62,500 nt of DNA, from assembly GCA_012295275.1 (NCBI GenBank), contig CM022666.1, forward strand, positions 16,551,772 through 16,614,271. The letters run 5' to 3'. Below the pieces are notes generated by a model. That model saw nothing but the letters and a program-made list of their open reading frames with translations, searched no databases and was not told the origin of the DNA. Position numbers and translations under genes: made by a program. This DNA comes from Chrysomallon squamiferum (lineage: Eukaryota; Mollusca; Gastropoda; Neomphalida; Peltospiridae). Shown piece by piece: positions 15,559 to 29,559 of this stretch; within the stretch, counting starts at the first letter, position 1, and every line of letters starts with the position of its first letter.

Positions 15559-15897
15559 TTAAATTAAGACTTTAAAAAGTAGAATTACGTGACCCTCTTT
15601 CCCCGGCCCTACGACACACAGGCCTTGGTGTCCACACCCAATTTGTACTTCATCCCCCTTCTCAAAACTCACCGAAGTGTAAGATAATAATATCACACTC
15701 GACTGGTTCTCTCGAGTGCTGCGCTGATTGCTGTGTCTGATTGATTGCTCCGCTGGCTGCACGTGACAAACTGAGAACCACTCTACAAATAAATCTCCCG
15801 CCTCTAATTCACCGTGCAGTTTTGCAGCAGACGAACATCCAGAGTGGCTGCTGGAGAAATTCTGCTGAATTTTTCTGTGATTTATAAACGGGTTCAT
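15559..15897 (-). CDS. Candidate terminal exon encoding a TNF/C1q-like beta-sandwich C-terminus
   Basis: The open frame is 112 codons on the minus strand, ending in TAA at 15559-15561. An AATAAA on the same strand (15446-15451) lies about 107 nt past the stop. The sequence is non-repetitive and mixed in codon use, unlike the microsatellite frames around it. From about residue 24 it reads AAKLHGELEAGDLFVEW, later SVILLSYTSVSFEKGDEVQI, and closes with HVILLFKVLI. Known: TNF and C1q domains end in strands of the form L-x-K-G-D-x-V followed by a final hydrophobic F-x-x-F-K-L-like strand. The match is by eye and could be chance. The initiating ATG at 15897 need not be real; acceptor-like AGs occur just inside (for example after ATTCAG, phase 0), so this may be the last exon of a gene whose earlier exons lie at higher coordinates. 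No partner exon was identified. Confidence 0.38.
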   Translation of the reverse strand: MNPFINHRKIQQNFSSSHSGCSSAAKLHGELEAGDLFVEWFSVCHVQPAEQSIRHSNQRSTRENQSSVILLSYTSVSFEKGDEVQIGCGHQGLCVVGPGKEGHVILLFKVLI

Positions 15898-16179
15898 AGC
15901 CGAAACGGGAATACAGAGGAGAAAATAAAATCAATAAATGACGTAATAAATTCTGAGGAATAGTTTGAGTGTAAACATGATGAAAGCAGACCGGCTCTCT
16001 CCCCAGTGCATCGCACATTCGTCACACAAAATACAATATCTGTGTTTGTATAAATCGGCATATAACGTAACACGCACAATATATACAAATGTATATATAA
16101 ACATAACACTAGAAATTATCACAACGATTCTCATAATCATTAAAAATATCACTAGCTACCACACTCCGATAATCCAAAT

Positions 16180-16385
16180 CCTAGTCCTAACTTCAAACTT
16201 AGCTTCAACAATTATTGTTATCCTAGTTTTAACCCTAACCCTAACTGTAACCATAACCACAACTGTAACCGGAACTGTAACCATAACCGTAATCTTAATC
16301 ATGCCCATAACCATAATCGTAACCGTAACTCTTACCGGAACCGTAACCGTAACTCTAATCCTAACTCTAATTATAACCCATTCAT
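16180..16385. repeat. Degenerate telomere-like hexamer tract (TAACCN-type)
   Basis: Roughly thirty hexamer-spaced words of the form TAACCC, TAACCG, TAACCA, TAACTC and TAATCC are read on the + strand. At 16230-16245 there are two exact adjacent CCCTAA units. CCCTAA is the C-strand of the animal telomere repeat TTAGGG. The tract is non-terminal and diverged. Its six-base period without stops explains a long open frame rich in V, T, I and L. Confidence 0.65.
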
Positions 16386-16611
16386 TAGAAATAACTATAT
16401 ATTCCAGTTAGTTTCCTTTAAGTAAAGGTATACAAAAAAGACTACAAAGTTAAGTATATGTTTAATTATGAGTGTGTATGTGCTTATGTGTGTAGATCAA
16501 CTCCAACCATAAACATAACCTTAGCCTCATCAGACAGCCTCGCTCTCATCCTGACCCAACTCTTACCCTCCTACTAACAAGAACTTTTCTACGTGTACTA
16601 CAATAACACAC
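16386..16611. other. Short non-coding spacer
   Basis: Lies between the telomere-like tract and the 58-bp minisatellite. Scattered aacc and taacc words continue to about 16560, so the hexamer tract may once have been longer. No gene seen. Confidence 0.4.
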
Positions 16612-17336
16612 TCTAGTAAGAGGACTATAAGAGAACTAACATAATTTGTGTGATGTTCATACACTGACTGATATAATATATGTGATGTTCATACACTGAC
16701 TGACTGTAAGAAAACTATAAGAGAACTAACATAATTTGTGTGATGTTCATACACTGACTGACTTTAAGAAAACTATAAGAGAACTAACATAATTTGTGTG
16801 ATGTTCATACACTGACTGACTGTAAGAAAACTATAAGAGAACTAACATAATTTGTGTGATGTTCATACACTGACTGACTGTAAGAAAACTATAAGAGAAC
16901 TAACAATTTGTGTGATGTTCATACACTGACTGACTGTAAGAAAACTATAAGAGAACTAACATAATTTGTGTGATGTTCATACACTGACTGACTGTAAGAA
17001 AACTATAAGAGAACTAACATAATTTGTGTGATGTTCATACACTGACTGACTGACTGTAAGAAAACTATAAGAGAAACAATTTGTGTGTGATGTTCATACA
17101 CTGACTGACTGTAAGAAAACTATAAGAGAACTAACATAATTTGTGTGATGTTCATACACTGACTGACTGTAAGAAAACTATAAGAGAACTAACATAATTT
17201 GTGTGATGTTCATACACTGACTGACTTTAAGAAAACTATGAGAGAACTAACATAATGTGTGATGTTCATACACTGACTGACTGTCAGAGGACTATAAGAG
17301 AACTAACATAATTTGTGTGATGTTCATACACTGACT
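16612..17336. repeat. 58-bp minisatellite, about 12 copies
   Basis: The unit holds taagaaaactataagagaac, then taacataatttgtgtgatgt and tcatacactgactgactg. Copies differ mainly in the number of ACTG tetramers (one to three) and short losses of ataa. The ACTG slippage shows a microsatellite nested within a minisatellite. Confidence 0.92.
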
Positions 17337-17569
17337 GATAAACGCGTCAGTTGAGCTCACTGATCTAATTTGGTTTGATTTGACGTAAATTGATAAAATT
17401 AATTTTCTCTACTTCTTTCCTCTTTCCCTGTCCCAGACCAACTCAGCAGCGTGTCGAGTACAGCGCACGTTCTTCTCCAGTTCATTTGTATGGACAGAAG
17501 AGTTTGGACACACACACACACTCGTATACACAGACCAGTCACCGTAACCCACACACACATAGATATAGC

Positions 17570-17870
17570 AGTAGTAGTAGTAGTAGTAGTAGTAGTACTA
17601 GTAGTAGTAACAGTAATAGTACTAGTAGTAGTAGTAGTAGCAGCATTAGTAGTAGTACTAATACTTGTTGTTGCAGCTGCAGTAGTGGTAATAGTAGTAC
17701 TAGTAATAGTGGTAGTAATAATAGTAGTAGTGATAGTAATAGTAGTAGCAGTAGTTGCAGGAACAGTAGTAGTAGAAGTGGTAGTATTAGCATTTGTATT
17801 AAGTGTTAATAGTAGCAGTAATAGTAGTAGTAGTTATAGTTGTAATTGTAGTAGTAGCAGTTGTCTCTCT
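17570..17870. repeat. Imperfect (AGT)n triplet array
   Basis: About 300 bp of agtagtag interrupted by aat, act, agc and ggt triplets. It keeps several frames open (poly-Ser, poly-Val and poly-Leu translations), none of which is likely to be a gene. Confidence 0.85.
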
Positions 17871-18368
17871 TTTCTTTATTTCTCTCCATGCTTGTCTCTC
17901 TTGCCATTTTTCTCTTCTGTCTCTCTGTTTCTCTTTCTATTTTCTGTCTGTCTCTCTGTCTGTATTTAGCTTTCGCTGTGTGTTTCTCTGTCTATCACTC
18001 ACTTACTCACACCTACTCACTCTTGCGTATTACAGCTAATTTCCAGTCTGGCAGAGACAGGTTCATGTCGATGGATGGTTCAAGTGGCACTTTCCAGTGT
18101 TTGAAGAGAAATGAAAGTTTTCACGTTGGAGAATATTTCTCTTTTAAAACAGATAAGTGAAGCCACGTGTAACGACCTCAGCTTGCCTGTTTTATTAATT
18201 TGAAAATAATTTACAAAACTCGCCTAAACAGTCAGAGTGGTGTTCTCAACAACAAATGTAAAAATTAAGTTTCCATTTCTCCTTTTCATGATGCTTACAC
18301 ACCATGCTTGCCTTTTTGTTGTTATCCAATTATAGTAATGAAATAAATGTGTTCTTATTGCTGTTGTT

Positions 18369-18378
18369 AATAATAATA

Positions 18379-18424
<46 letters not shown>

Positions 18425-18503
18425 GTAATAATAATGATTATGATGACGATGATGATAATGATGATGATAATAATAATAATAATTATTATTATTATTATTG
18501 TTC

Positions 18504-18560
<57 letters not shown>
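18369..18560. repeat. (AAT)n followed by (ATT)n, self-complementary
   Basis: (AAT)n with GAT variants runs to about 18480 and is followed by (ATT)n to 18560. The two halves are complementary and could fold into an AT-only hairpin or cruciform. Confidence 0.8.
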
Positions 18561-18562
<2 letters not shown>

Positions 18563-18854
18563 ATTATTATTGTAATTCTTATTGCTATTTTGTTATTATT
18601 ATTGTTGTAACTGGGTATTTTAATAGTATTATTATATGATTAACTTTTAAACTTTTTAGCATTAATTACATTCTTTCGTTAATTAATTAATTAATCAGTT
18701 AATGTGTATATATGTCTATGTATGTATGTATGTATGTGTCTATGTATGTATGTATGTATGCATGTATGTGTCTATGTGTGTATATATGTATGTATGTATG
18801 TGTGTATGTATTTGTGTGTGTGTATGTATGTATGTATGTATGATTGTCTATGTA

Positions 18855-18889
<35 letters not shown>

Positions 18890-19291
18890 ATATATGTATG
18901 TATCTTTATGTGTATGTATGTATGTGTATATGTGTCTATGTATGCATGTGTGTGTCGGATCATGCTACCAATATTGTTCTTTTCTTTTTCTTCTTCTTTT
19001 TTTGATACTTTTCATCTCCAGATTCTGTGACCACGACAAGGTGATACTTTCCATTTTCTGAAGTCTTGTGTCAATCTCGCTGCACGTCAAATTAAACTCA
19101 TAATTCTTTTAGTGTAGCTCAAAGCTTTTAACAAATGAACTTCAAAAACAACCGCTATCCATTTAACGTATTCTGAGACGGATTCGAAAAACATGAACTT
19201 TTTATTTGCCGACTAAAGCTTTCTGCATTATTACAAAATCTATAAATCGTCCTGCTTTTCCATCCTCGTGTTCATGTTGTCACAACAAAGA

Positions 19292-19305
19292 GCGCCACCT
19301 GGGGG
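19292..19305 (+). promoter_or_regulatory. CTCF-like motif
   Basis: GCGCCACCTGGGGG matches the CTCF core GCGCCMYCTRSYGG with one mismatch, in the same orientation as the site at 10381. Confidence 0.3.
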
Positions 19306-20417
19306 AGTTGTCTATTGTTGTTTGAAAAGCGAGTAATGAACGTTGAACTGACCGTGTGTTTTCAAAAGGAGCCCGGGTCGGAGAAAAATTGAATCTGGCT
19401 GCGTCTTTGAGAGTCGTAATAATTTCTGTAAAGTGGTGTGTGATGGGTGTAGAGAGTTTGATCGTAATAACATCAGCACTGTGTACACTGTGTGACAACT
19501 ACGTTATTTTAAAAATAACATTTTATTTAGTTAACAGCACACACACACACACGTTCATAGAGATATTTATTTATTTATTTATTTATTTCAGTGTTAGCTG
19601 AATTATTTTTTGCCTCTCTATGGGAAAGATTATAAATAAAAAATCGCATATTGTAAACAACAGCAACACGACGGCAGCAGAACAATAACAAAAACAGTGA
19701 CAACAGCATCAACAAAAAAGTAAAATTTGTTTACACCGAAGCCTACTGAAGGGTCTTGATACAAGAATCTTTTCATATTTTAGTTCATTCCTTAATTCAT
19801 TCCTTCATTCATTTATTAAGACTCGCTTTTATTCCTTCATTTATCAATTCATTCTTTAATCATTCCTTTCATACATCCATTCATACATCCATAAATCAAA
19901 TATTAATTCATTTCTTCACACAATCATTCAACAATTCATCTATATAAATATTTTGCTTCATTTACAAAACAGTGATTTAGTGGTTAGAAATGTATGCTTT
20001 ATTTACGACGATACTTTATTTTTATTTTTGTATATTGAGACACGCACGTAAATGTTTGAGTTGTAAATTTTCTCTTTTTTTCTTGTTCACCCTGATTTAA
20101 TGATGACGTCGTCCAACAACTTCAGCTTAGAAAAGTTCAGTATTGTCGTAACAAGAAATATTTATTGAAGTTCAGTCATCACAACTCAAAACGAGGCCGT
20201 TTCCATAACTGCAACAAATCTTGATGCAAATTGACTAAATTGAATGTTTTACGTTCTTCCCGTCTTACATCTGTCTAAATCAATATTTTCCATTCCAAAC
20301 ATTGGCGGCCATTATGTTGATGTCAGAACGTACAAGACAGATAGCTTCAACTGATTTACTGCGCTTCTCCCTCGAGAGTCGAGGTGAGACCACTTTTTCC
20401 AGTTCTAGACTTTGCAT

Positions 20418-21295
20418 GTTGTTGTTGTTGTTGTTGTTATTATTATTATTGTTGTTGTTGTTGTTGTTGTTGTTGTTTTTGTTGTTGTTGTTGTTGTTAT
20501 TTTATATGTTGTTTTCACGTTTTTTGTTCTTTAGGTTTTTTTCAGAAAGAAAATAATTAAAAAAACAAAAATGTACAATATAATGTTATATACTGTAATT
20601 TAATGCATTTTAAAACAAAACAAAATAAAATAAAAGATAATATATAAAAATATTGAATTAAAAAAAAGGAATAATGTTTTTAAAGATTTTATTAAATAAC
20701 ATTAAGTAAATTAGAAAGATATTTGTAAAATATTTTATTTTTATTATATATTTTTTTTAATTTTCTTTTTTTAAAGAAACAAAAAAAAAAAAAAAATGTA
20801 AAGAAAGTTATTCTGTTATTTCATTTAAACTGATCACGAATGATTAATTCCTTCTTTCACTTCATAACAAACCGTCTCTCTATTCATTTTTTCTCCATTC
20901 ATCAATTCACCAACTATTCACAAAAATGATCAGTATTAAAATACAATCCTTGTTTCGTTTCCATCAATTTGTTTCGCGTTTTTAATGTACTTCCTGTTAC
21001 GTCACAAATTGGTCGTTATGACGCGGGTTATTAACTGTTGCGTGGATGTCTGTTTTTACCACGTCGTCCTGTGTCGCGCACAACACGTAATTACGACAAT
21101 TTTCAAATTACTCCATTTGACAGATTTTATTACACACCATTCGCTGTTTGTCAATAACTCACGCTCACGGAGAGCAGTAAGTGAGCCAGTCACGCCAAAC
21201 ACAGCAGTCGGTTGTTGACGGTTCGGTTATTTGATAAACCTTTCACGATATGCTTTTTCTAATGAACTGTTAAGTGTGTGCAATTTTTTAAAGAA

Positions 21296-21344
<49 letters not shown>

Positions 21345-21359
21345 AACTGACGATTTATT
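20418..21359. other. (GTT)n, AT-rich sequence and poly(T)
   Basis: (GTT)n spans about 20418-20500. It is followed by AT-rich unique sequence, then a poly(T) run of about 40 bases at 21300-21340. A 77-codon frame at 20985-21218 has no recognisable features. Confidence 0.55.
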
Positions 21360-21580
21360 GAACTTTTGATGATATAGACTTTTCTAATGAACTGCTGAAT
21401 GTATCAGAACGTATGGACTTCTTAATGAAGCATATACGTGTACACAGTTTAATGCTATTTTGAAGTTACGGATGTTTTAATGAAATGCTGATGATACTGA
21501 CTATTTAATGCTATTTTGAAGTTACGGATGTTTTAATGAAGTGCTGATGATAGTGACAGTTTAATGCTATTTTGTGGAAA
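21360..21580. repeat. Degenerate 56-bp tandem repeat, about 3 to 4 copies
   Basis: Repeated phrases are tttaatgctattttgaagtt, acggatgttttaatgaa and gctgatgatactgac. The two central copies are nearly identical; outer ones are decayed. Confidence 0.6.
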
Positions 21581-21716
21581 TGGAATATTTGACGATATTT
21601 TATGAACAAAAATGATTTGGTTATTTTAATTTCAGTTCAAAAAAAAATAAAAAAAAATACTAGCAGTATTAGGTAATGCTAGAAGTCCTCTCTCACTTTA
21701 CGTATCTATCTGTCTG

Positions 21717-21779
<63 letters not shown>

Positions 21780-24420
21780 CTCTGTCTAATTGTCTTTCTG
21801 TCTGTCTATATGTCTGTCTGTCTATTTGTCTATCTAATTATCTCACTATCTGTATGATTGTCTCTATCTATCTATCTATATGCACATATCTTCCCCTGCT
21901 TCTGTTATTCTGTCTACTATTCTGTGTTTCGTTCTGTCTGTCTGTCTCTCTGTTTCTCTGAAATGATAATTCAAATAACAAAACACTAAAATTTCACAGC
22001 AATAGTGAGTTAAAGTAGCAGTTGCCCCACTCAGTGTCATTGGTTGTTAAGCACGTCACTCGACACGAAACCAAACTTCATTGGTCAGTTGCCAGGGGGG
22101 ATAATACGAATTGAAAACCTGGTAAATTAGATTTGGTTTGAGGCGGATGAGTTAGGAAATTCACTTATTAACATTTCAGTGAGCGAAGCTGGGAGTGGAC
22201 GAGGTATGAAACTTACTGCAGAACGAAGCTGAAGTTGGTAAAAATCACTGGTTAGTTTCCGAGGAGGAACTCGTGGTTTGTGAGTGTGGAGGGACAATAA
22301 TATAGATTTTTTATTAACTGGACTAAAACAGTGAAAGTGATTTATTTGAAAATATTTGTAACAGAGATTCTGATGACTTTACCAATTCAGTATGTCTTTT
22401 TTTAAATCAGTTTCTAAAAGTTGTGGTATTTGTTTTCATAGCTGAGAAAAAAAGAGAAAATACTTTTAAAAAAGTTCCTTCCTTGCTGATAAATAAAGAG
22501 TGGCAGAATAAATTAAGTGAATGACAGTATTCGAGTTTTTAATGTATTAAGCGGAAGTAAAATATTTTTTTCTCTCACAGTTCTAAGGCATAAAAACAGT
22601 TTAAGAAAAAAAAAAAGTTCGTATTTTTTTTTCGTTTTTTTTTTTCTTAATTGATTTTACGTTACAACTACAACTACTACTACTAGTGCAATTACCATCA
22701 CCACCAGCACTATTGTTACTATTATCATCATCATCATCATTATCATTCTTATCATCACCGTCATCATTGATATTATTATTATTATTATTATTATTATTAT
22801 GGTCGTTGTTGTCGTTGTTGTTAAAATTAAATTTAAACAAGCCTGTAATTATTTGACTTGTTGTCACACTTCACGCTGCCATGGTAACACAGTGCAGACC
22901 TGTCACTGTCTCACGTAAACGTGTTACAACCTCAGCAACCTCGTTACTGTCAACTGCGTCAACAAAACTTGTCAGATTGGAAATTTGAATTACCAAGGTT
23001 GGAACTGGTTAAAAAAGAAAAAAAGACGAATAAAAACGAAAACATTTAAAAAAATAAATTTAAATTAAATAACACGACTACCACCATCTCCCCACAAAAA
23101 AAAAAAAAAAAAAAAAAAAACCCCAAAAAACAAACAACTATTTTTATTCCTACTCATTATGTCTGGGACATTTTTGTGTGCATATATTTTTAGTTTATGG
23201 AAATTGTGTGAAGGAAACAAACAAATAAATCAATAAATAAATAAATAATTAAATAATAGCAATAACAACAACAACAACAAAAACTTTTCTTTTTCTAAAC
23301 TTTTCTGATTAGTTACGAAAAAATGCAATCTAGTTAAAGCTTTTAAAATTTTTTTTTCTTCAAAATAAGTTCTTATCCCTGTTATTATTAGCACTGAAAC
23401 TTTTTTAGAAATAAAATTTGAAAAAAAAAAAAAAAAAAAAAAAAAAGCAAAGAAAAAAAAGATTTAAAAAAAAATTAGATACTAAAAAAAGAAATCTTTC
23501 TGTTTCTCCAAACGTCTGAAATCGACCCTTGTACTCCTCGCAGCTGTGACGTCATATGTTGGTAACGCTGTGAATAAAGTATAAAGTTTTATAACTTGAT
23601 AATGTCACTAGGCAACCTGCTACACAGAGTTTTAGTAAAGCAAAAAGCTGCTGTTGTGTCTCGGCTTCATTTTAAGACGTGAAATTTACATATTTAAAAT
23701 TCACAACGTCTGAAAAAAAAAAAAAATAAATAAATAATATTTAAGAAAGGTAAAAAGCATATAAACCAGTGACTATAATTTTATATATCACATACACACA
23801 TATGCATGTGTATGTATGTATGTATGTATCACATATGACTACAGACATAAATCACACACAAACTGTAAATCCTAGAACAGAATACTGCTACGTAAGACAT
23901 CTCAGTTTCTGTATTCATCAAAGCATTATTTTAACTCGTATAAATAATCTATATGATTCAGATTACGTTCGCTGTCTTTCTGGATAACTTTATTACGATC
24001 TGAACTTTGAACTCTTACAGTGATGACGTCACACTGATTGTCTGACGTGTTAAATTTACGTTACTCACGTGACGTTATTATTTCCCCTAGGGAACTCTCC
24101 TGGCAGAAGTTATTGGAAAGTAGAAAGAGGTTAAGTTAAGGACTATTCTAGAAATGTCAGTTTAAAGATTAATGACTTGTAGTAAGAATAGTTCACAAGT
24201 GTTAACAAGTTATTTCTGTATCCCAGTTAGCCCAACAAATCATGAAACTATTGTTTCTATGAATATTTATTTATTTATTTAAATATTAGAGATATAGAGA
24301 TAAGTTAGATAGATAATAGTAGATAGATATAAAGATGGAATAAACTAAACAAGAGTAAAAAAGAATGTAGTATTTCTTTTATTATTATATTTTTATTTTA
24401 TTATTTTTATTTTATTATTT
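21581..24420. other. Non-coding tract with (CTAT)n and homopolymer runs
   Basis: (CTAT)n lies at 21710-21780 with TCTG variants to about 21960. The block 22000-22290 is unique and has two inverted CCAAT boxes (cattggttg, cattggtca). Poly(A) runs are at 23099-23120 and 23420-23446. Perfect TGACGTCA sites occur at 23547-23554 and 24024-24031. No gene is supported. Confidence 0.5.
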
Positions 24421-24589
24421 TTTTTTTTTTTTCCTTTTCTTTTCTTTGTTTGTTTGTTTGAATTATGACGAAAAGAAACGTCGAAAAATTAGGATTATCT
24501 TAAATGCTCTTCACACTTTAGTGTATAAATATGAAAACGAATCCAATCATTCAGACTCGGAAAACAAACAAACGGTCGTGATTGGTTCA

Positions 24590-25142
24590 AAAGGCAAAAA
24601 CAAGCAAATTGGCGCTTGCACGTGCAGGCATGTCAGTTTGCGAGGAGACGATGAAAGACAGACATCTTGTCGTGTTGACTGGTTAATTGACTTCTCACAT
24701 CGGCTCCTGAGTGAAAGTCAAACATTTCGAGTTAATATGGCGACCAGTGTGAAAGAAAAAGCAGCTAGAAATTGGCGTGAAACACAAGAAGAAAAAAAAA
24801 CGTCGAGAATAGAAGTTTAGAACTTCAGATCACCGGGCGCTCGATCGATCGAGAAAATTTCACCTTGTCATTTATTTTAATTTCCTTCGACAATTGCCAA
24901 ATATCAACCGATCGATAGGTGGGGCTATCTTGATTAAAGCGTTTGATGGATGGACACAGCAAAAACAGCAGAATTAGGCGCACAGCAATAAAAGCGAACA
25001 ACTGACTGACAGAATGGAAAGATTTATTCGAGAGATTTTCAAATCTGCGCGTTCCCGCAGCGCTCTCTATTCTCCTCTGCCTGGTCGTCTGCAAGCTGAA
25101 AGATTCGTTAGTAACGATAACTCTATTCTCCTGTGTATCCAC
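24590..25142. promoter_or_regulatory. Complex block with PBX/HOX and MEIS-type motifs (candidate enhancer)
   Basis: This is a repeat-free, CpG-containing island. TGATGGATGG at 24944-24953 is identical to the bipartite PBX/HOX element best known from vertebrate Hoxb1 autoregulation. TGACAG (MEIS/PREP type) follows at 25007-25012, and AATAAA-type HOX half sites and a gatcgatcgat run are nearby. Open frames exist on both strands (plus to 24820, minus 24825-25142) but neither has a supported start or homology. An exon is not excluded. Confidence 0.35.
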
Positions 25143-25421
25143 TTTAGGGAATAAGGCTAAGAAAACATTTTATTTTTGAATCAATAAAAATAATTTTTTG
25201 CTTCATTTTTCTCTTCTTGTACAAAGTAAAAATCTACGCAATGACTGGAAGGAAAAATTAATCAAAAAGATCAGTCAGTGAGCTAGAGATATAGAGAGAT
25301 AGTTAGAGATATAGAAACATAGATAGAGAGATAGAAAGAGAGAGAGAAAGACAGACAGAGAGTGATAAAGATAGTGAGAATTAAAATAGTATGGCAGATA
25401 TGAGAGAGGGAGGGAGGGAGG

Positions 25422-25512
<91 letters not shown>

Positions 25513-25706
25513 ATAATATTATGGAGGAATAACATTTTTATGATATAAAATTATTTCAGATAGAGATAGGGAGAAATTGGCAAAAAGAAACACAAGGAGA
25601 GAGAGAGAGAGAGAGAGAGAGTTATAATATTATGGCAGACATAACATTCTTATGATATAAAATTATTTCAGATAGAGATAGGGAGAAATTGGCAGAAAGA
25701 AACACA

Positions 25707-25785
<79 letters not shown>

Positions 25786-25800
25786 TAAGATTTCATCAGT
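25143..25800. repeat. (GA)n arrays with a duplicated 110-bp segment
   Basis: (GA)n at about 25423-25510, 25600-25620 and 25710-25781. The unique segment gttataatattatgg to gaaacacaaggaga occurs twice (from 25510 and from 25620), each copy ending in (GA)n, so the whole block was tandemly duplicated. Confidence 0.8.
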
Positions 25801-26339
25801 TAACTCTGGTTAACTCTAGTGTGTGAACAAGATATGTTTTTAATGTTTGCGGTTCTCTGTCTGCTACTTGACTTTAGAATCAAATAACTGACGTGTCTCA
25901 GCGGTTCTCTCTAATCTGAGTTTGACAAACACGTGCCGAAGTCGCTGATTTCGCGAATCTAGAAACTGCGTGTAAAAACATGCATTACCACTTTAACAGG
26001 AAAAGGAAGGAACAGATTTCATTATTTATTCCAAATTCTCTCTCTCATATTAATGGCAATTTCCATAGCGCAATCTTAGCGCTATTGAATGTCAACGCTC
26101 AGCACATTTCAAATCGACAGTTTGGACTTTTCACATAAAAGATCTATTAAGACGTACTTAATAGTTACGTGACCTGACTTCTTTTTTTAAAAATCTCTGA
26201 CAGATTAGACATTTCATGATTGGAGGAAACAGAAGGTTGCATTAAACGCTAAATAACGTATGGAGAAAACTCGTCACAGCGTTTATTGATCAAAGACAAA
26301 AACAACACAAAGTCTTTGTAAGCGAAGCTGCAATCAATA

Positions 26340-26740
26340 TTTCACAGCACACAATTCAACACCAACTCTTCCTCTGCGTACGTTTATCTAACGCAGTCTC
26401 TTTCACGGTGCAGAGCGGCGCTTTGCGGGATAGCTTAAAACACGGAGTAATACACTGGTGCGCCGTCGTCCGATTAGCAACAAAGTACCTTAATAGGCGG
26501 ATCGATACTCGCGCTTTTAATTGGCGTAACTTGTTCGGTGTGCGGCCAGTGCCTGACATACCGGTCCCTGCCGCAAACTGCCATTAACGACAATAAATAG
26601 CCGCCTGGCGAATTACTCTGCAGTCAGCGGCTTCTGCTCGGCTTTGCTTGCATTAACTCATCAACGTTCGAACAGGCACTCACTGCTGAAAGCCGGTCTG
26701 CTGATGAAATGAAAAGAGTTAAACTGCGGCGCTAGAAACT
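26340..26740. promoter_or_regulatory. Complex CpG-rich block with homeodomain-type sites (candidate enhancer)
   Basis: About 400 bp without simple repeats and with balanced base composition. It includes tttaattgg, gattagc, ccattaac, acaataaat and gcattaac, all TAAT/ATTA or HOX-like cores, among many CpGs. A 67-codon minus frame (26356-26559) is present but unsupported. Confidence 0.3.
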
Positions 26741-29540
<2,800 letters not shown>

Positions 29541-29559
29541 TTCACTGCGGATATGACAT

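Larger units (their letters stand above)
17871..20417. other. Non-coding tract with microsatellites
   Basis: Holds a pyrimidine-rich (TCTG) zone to about 18030, the (AAT)/(ATT) mirror-complement array (listed separately), (TATG)n 18700-18955, a unique complex block at about 19240-19500 and AT-rich sequence. The short frames at 19280-19498 and 19356-19601 lie on opposite strands of the complex block and resemble no known protein. Confidence 0.5.

Noticed and set aside
15965-16411. 148-codon frame rich in V, T, I and L
   Set aside because: It is produced by the six-base periodic telomere-like tract and begins upstream by chance.
17390-17969. Overlapping Ser-rich and Val-rich frames of 139 and 172 codons
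   Set aside because: Driven by the imperfect (AGT)n array; all frames are open there. The same applies to 40114-40539, 49713-49916 and 61970-62396.
24446-24820. 124-codon + frame with a basic C-terminal part and an internal ATG in fair context
   Set aside because: No domain, no clear splice sites and overlap with a motif-rich block that is open on both strands; not enough for a gene call.
24825-25142. 105-codon minus frame with a hydrophobic stretch (FAFIAVRLILLFLLC)
   Set aside because: It begins with GTG rather than ATG, has an arginine in the hydrophobic stretch and no homology seen; the enhancer reading of the block is preferred.
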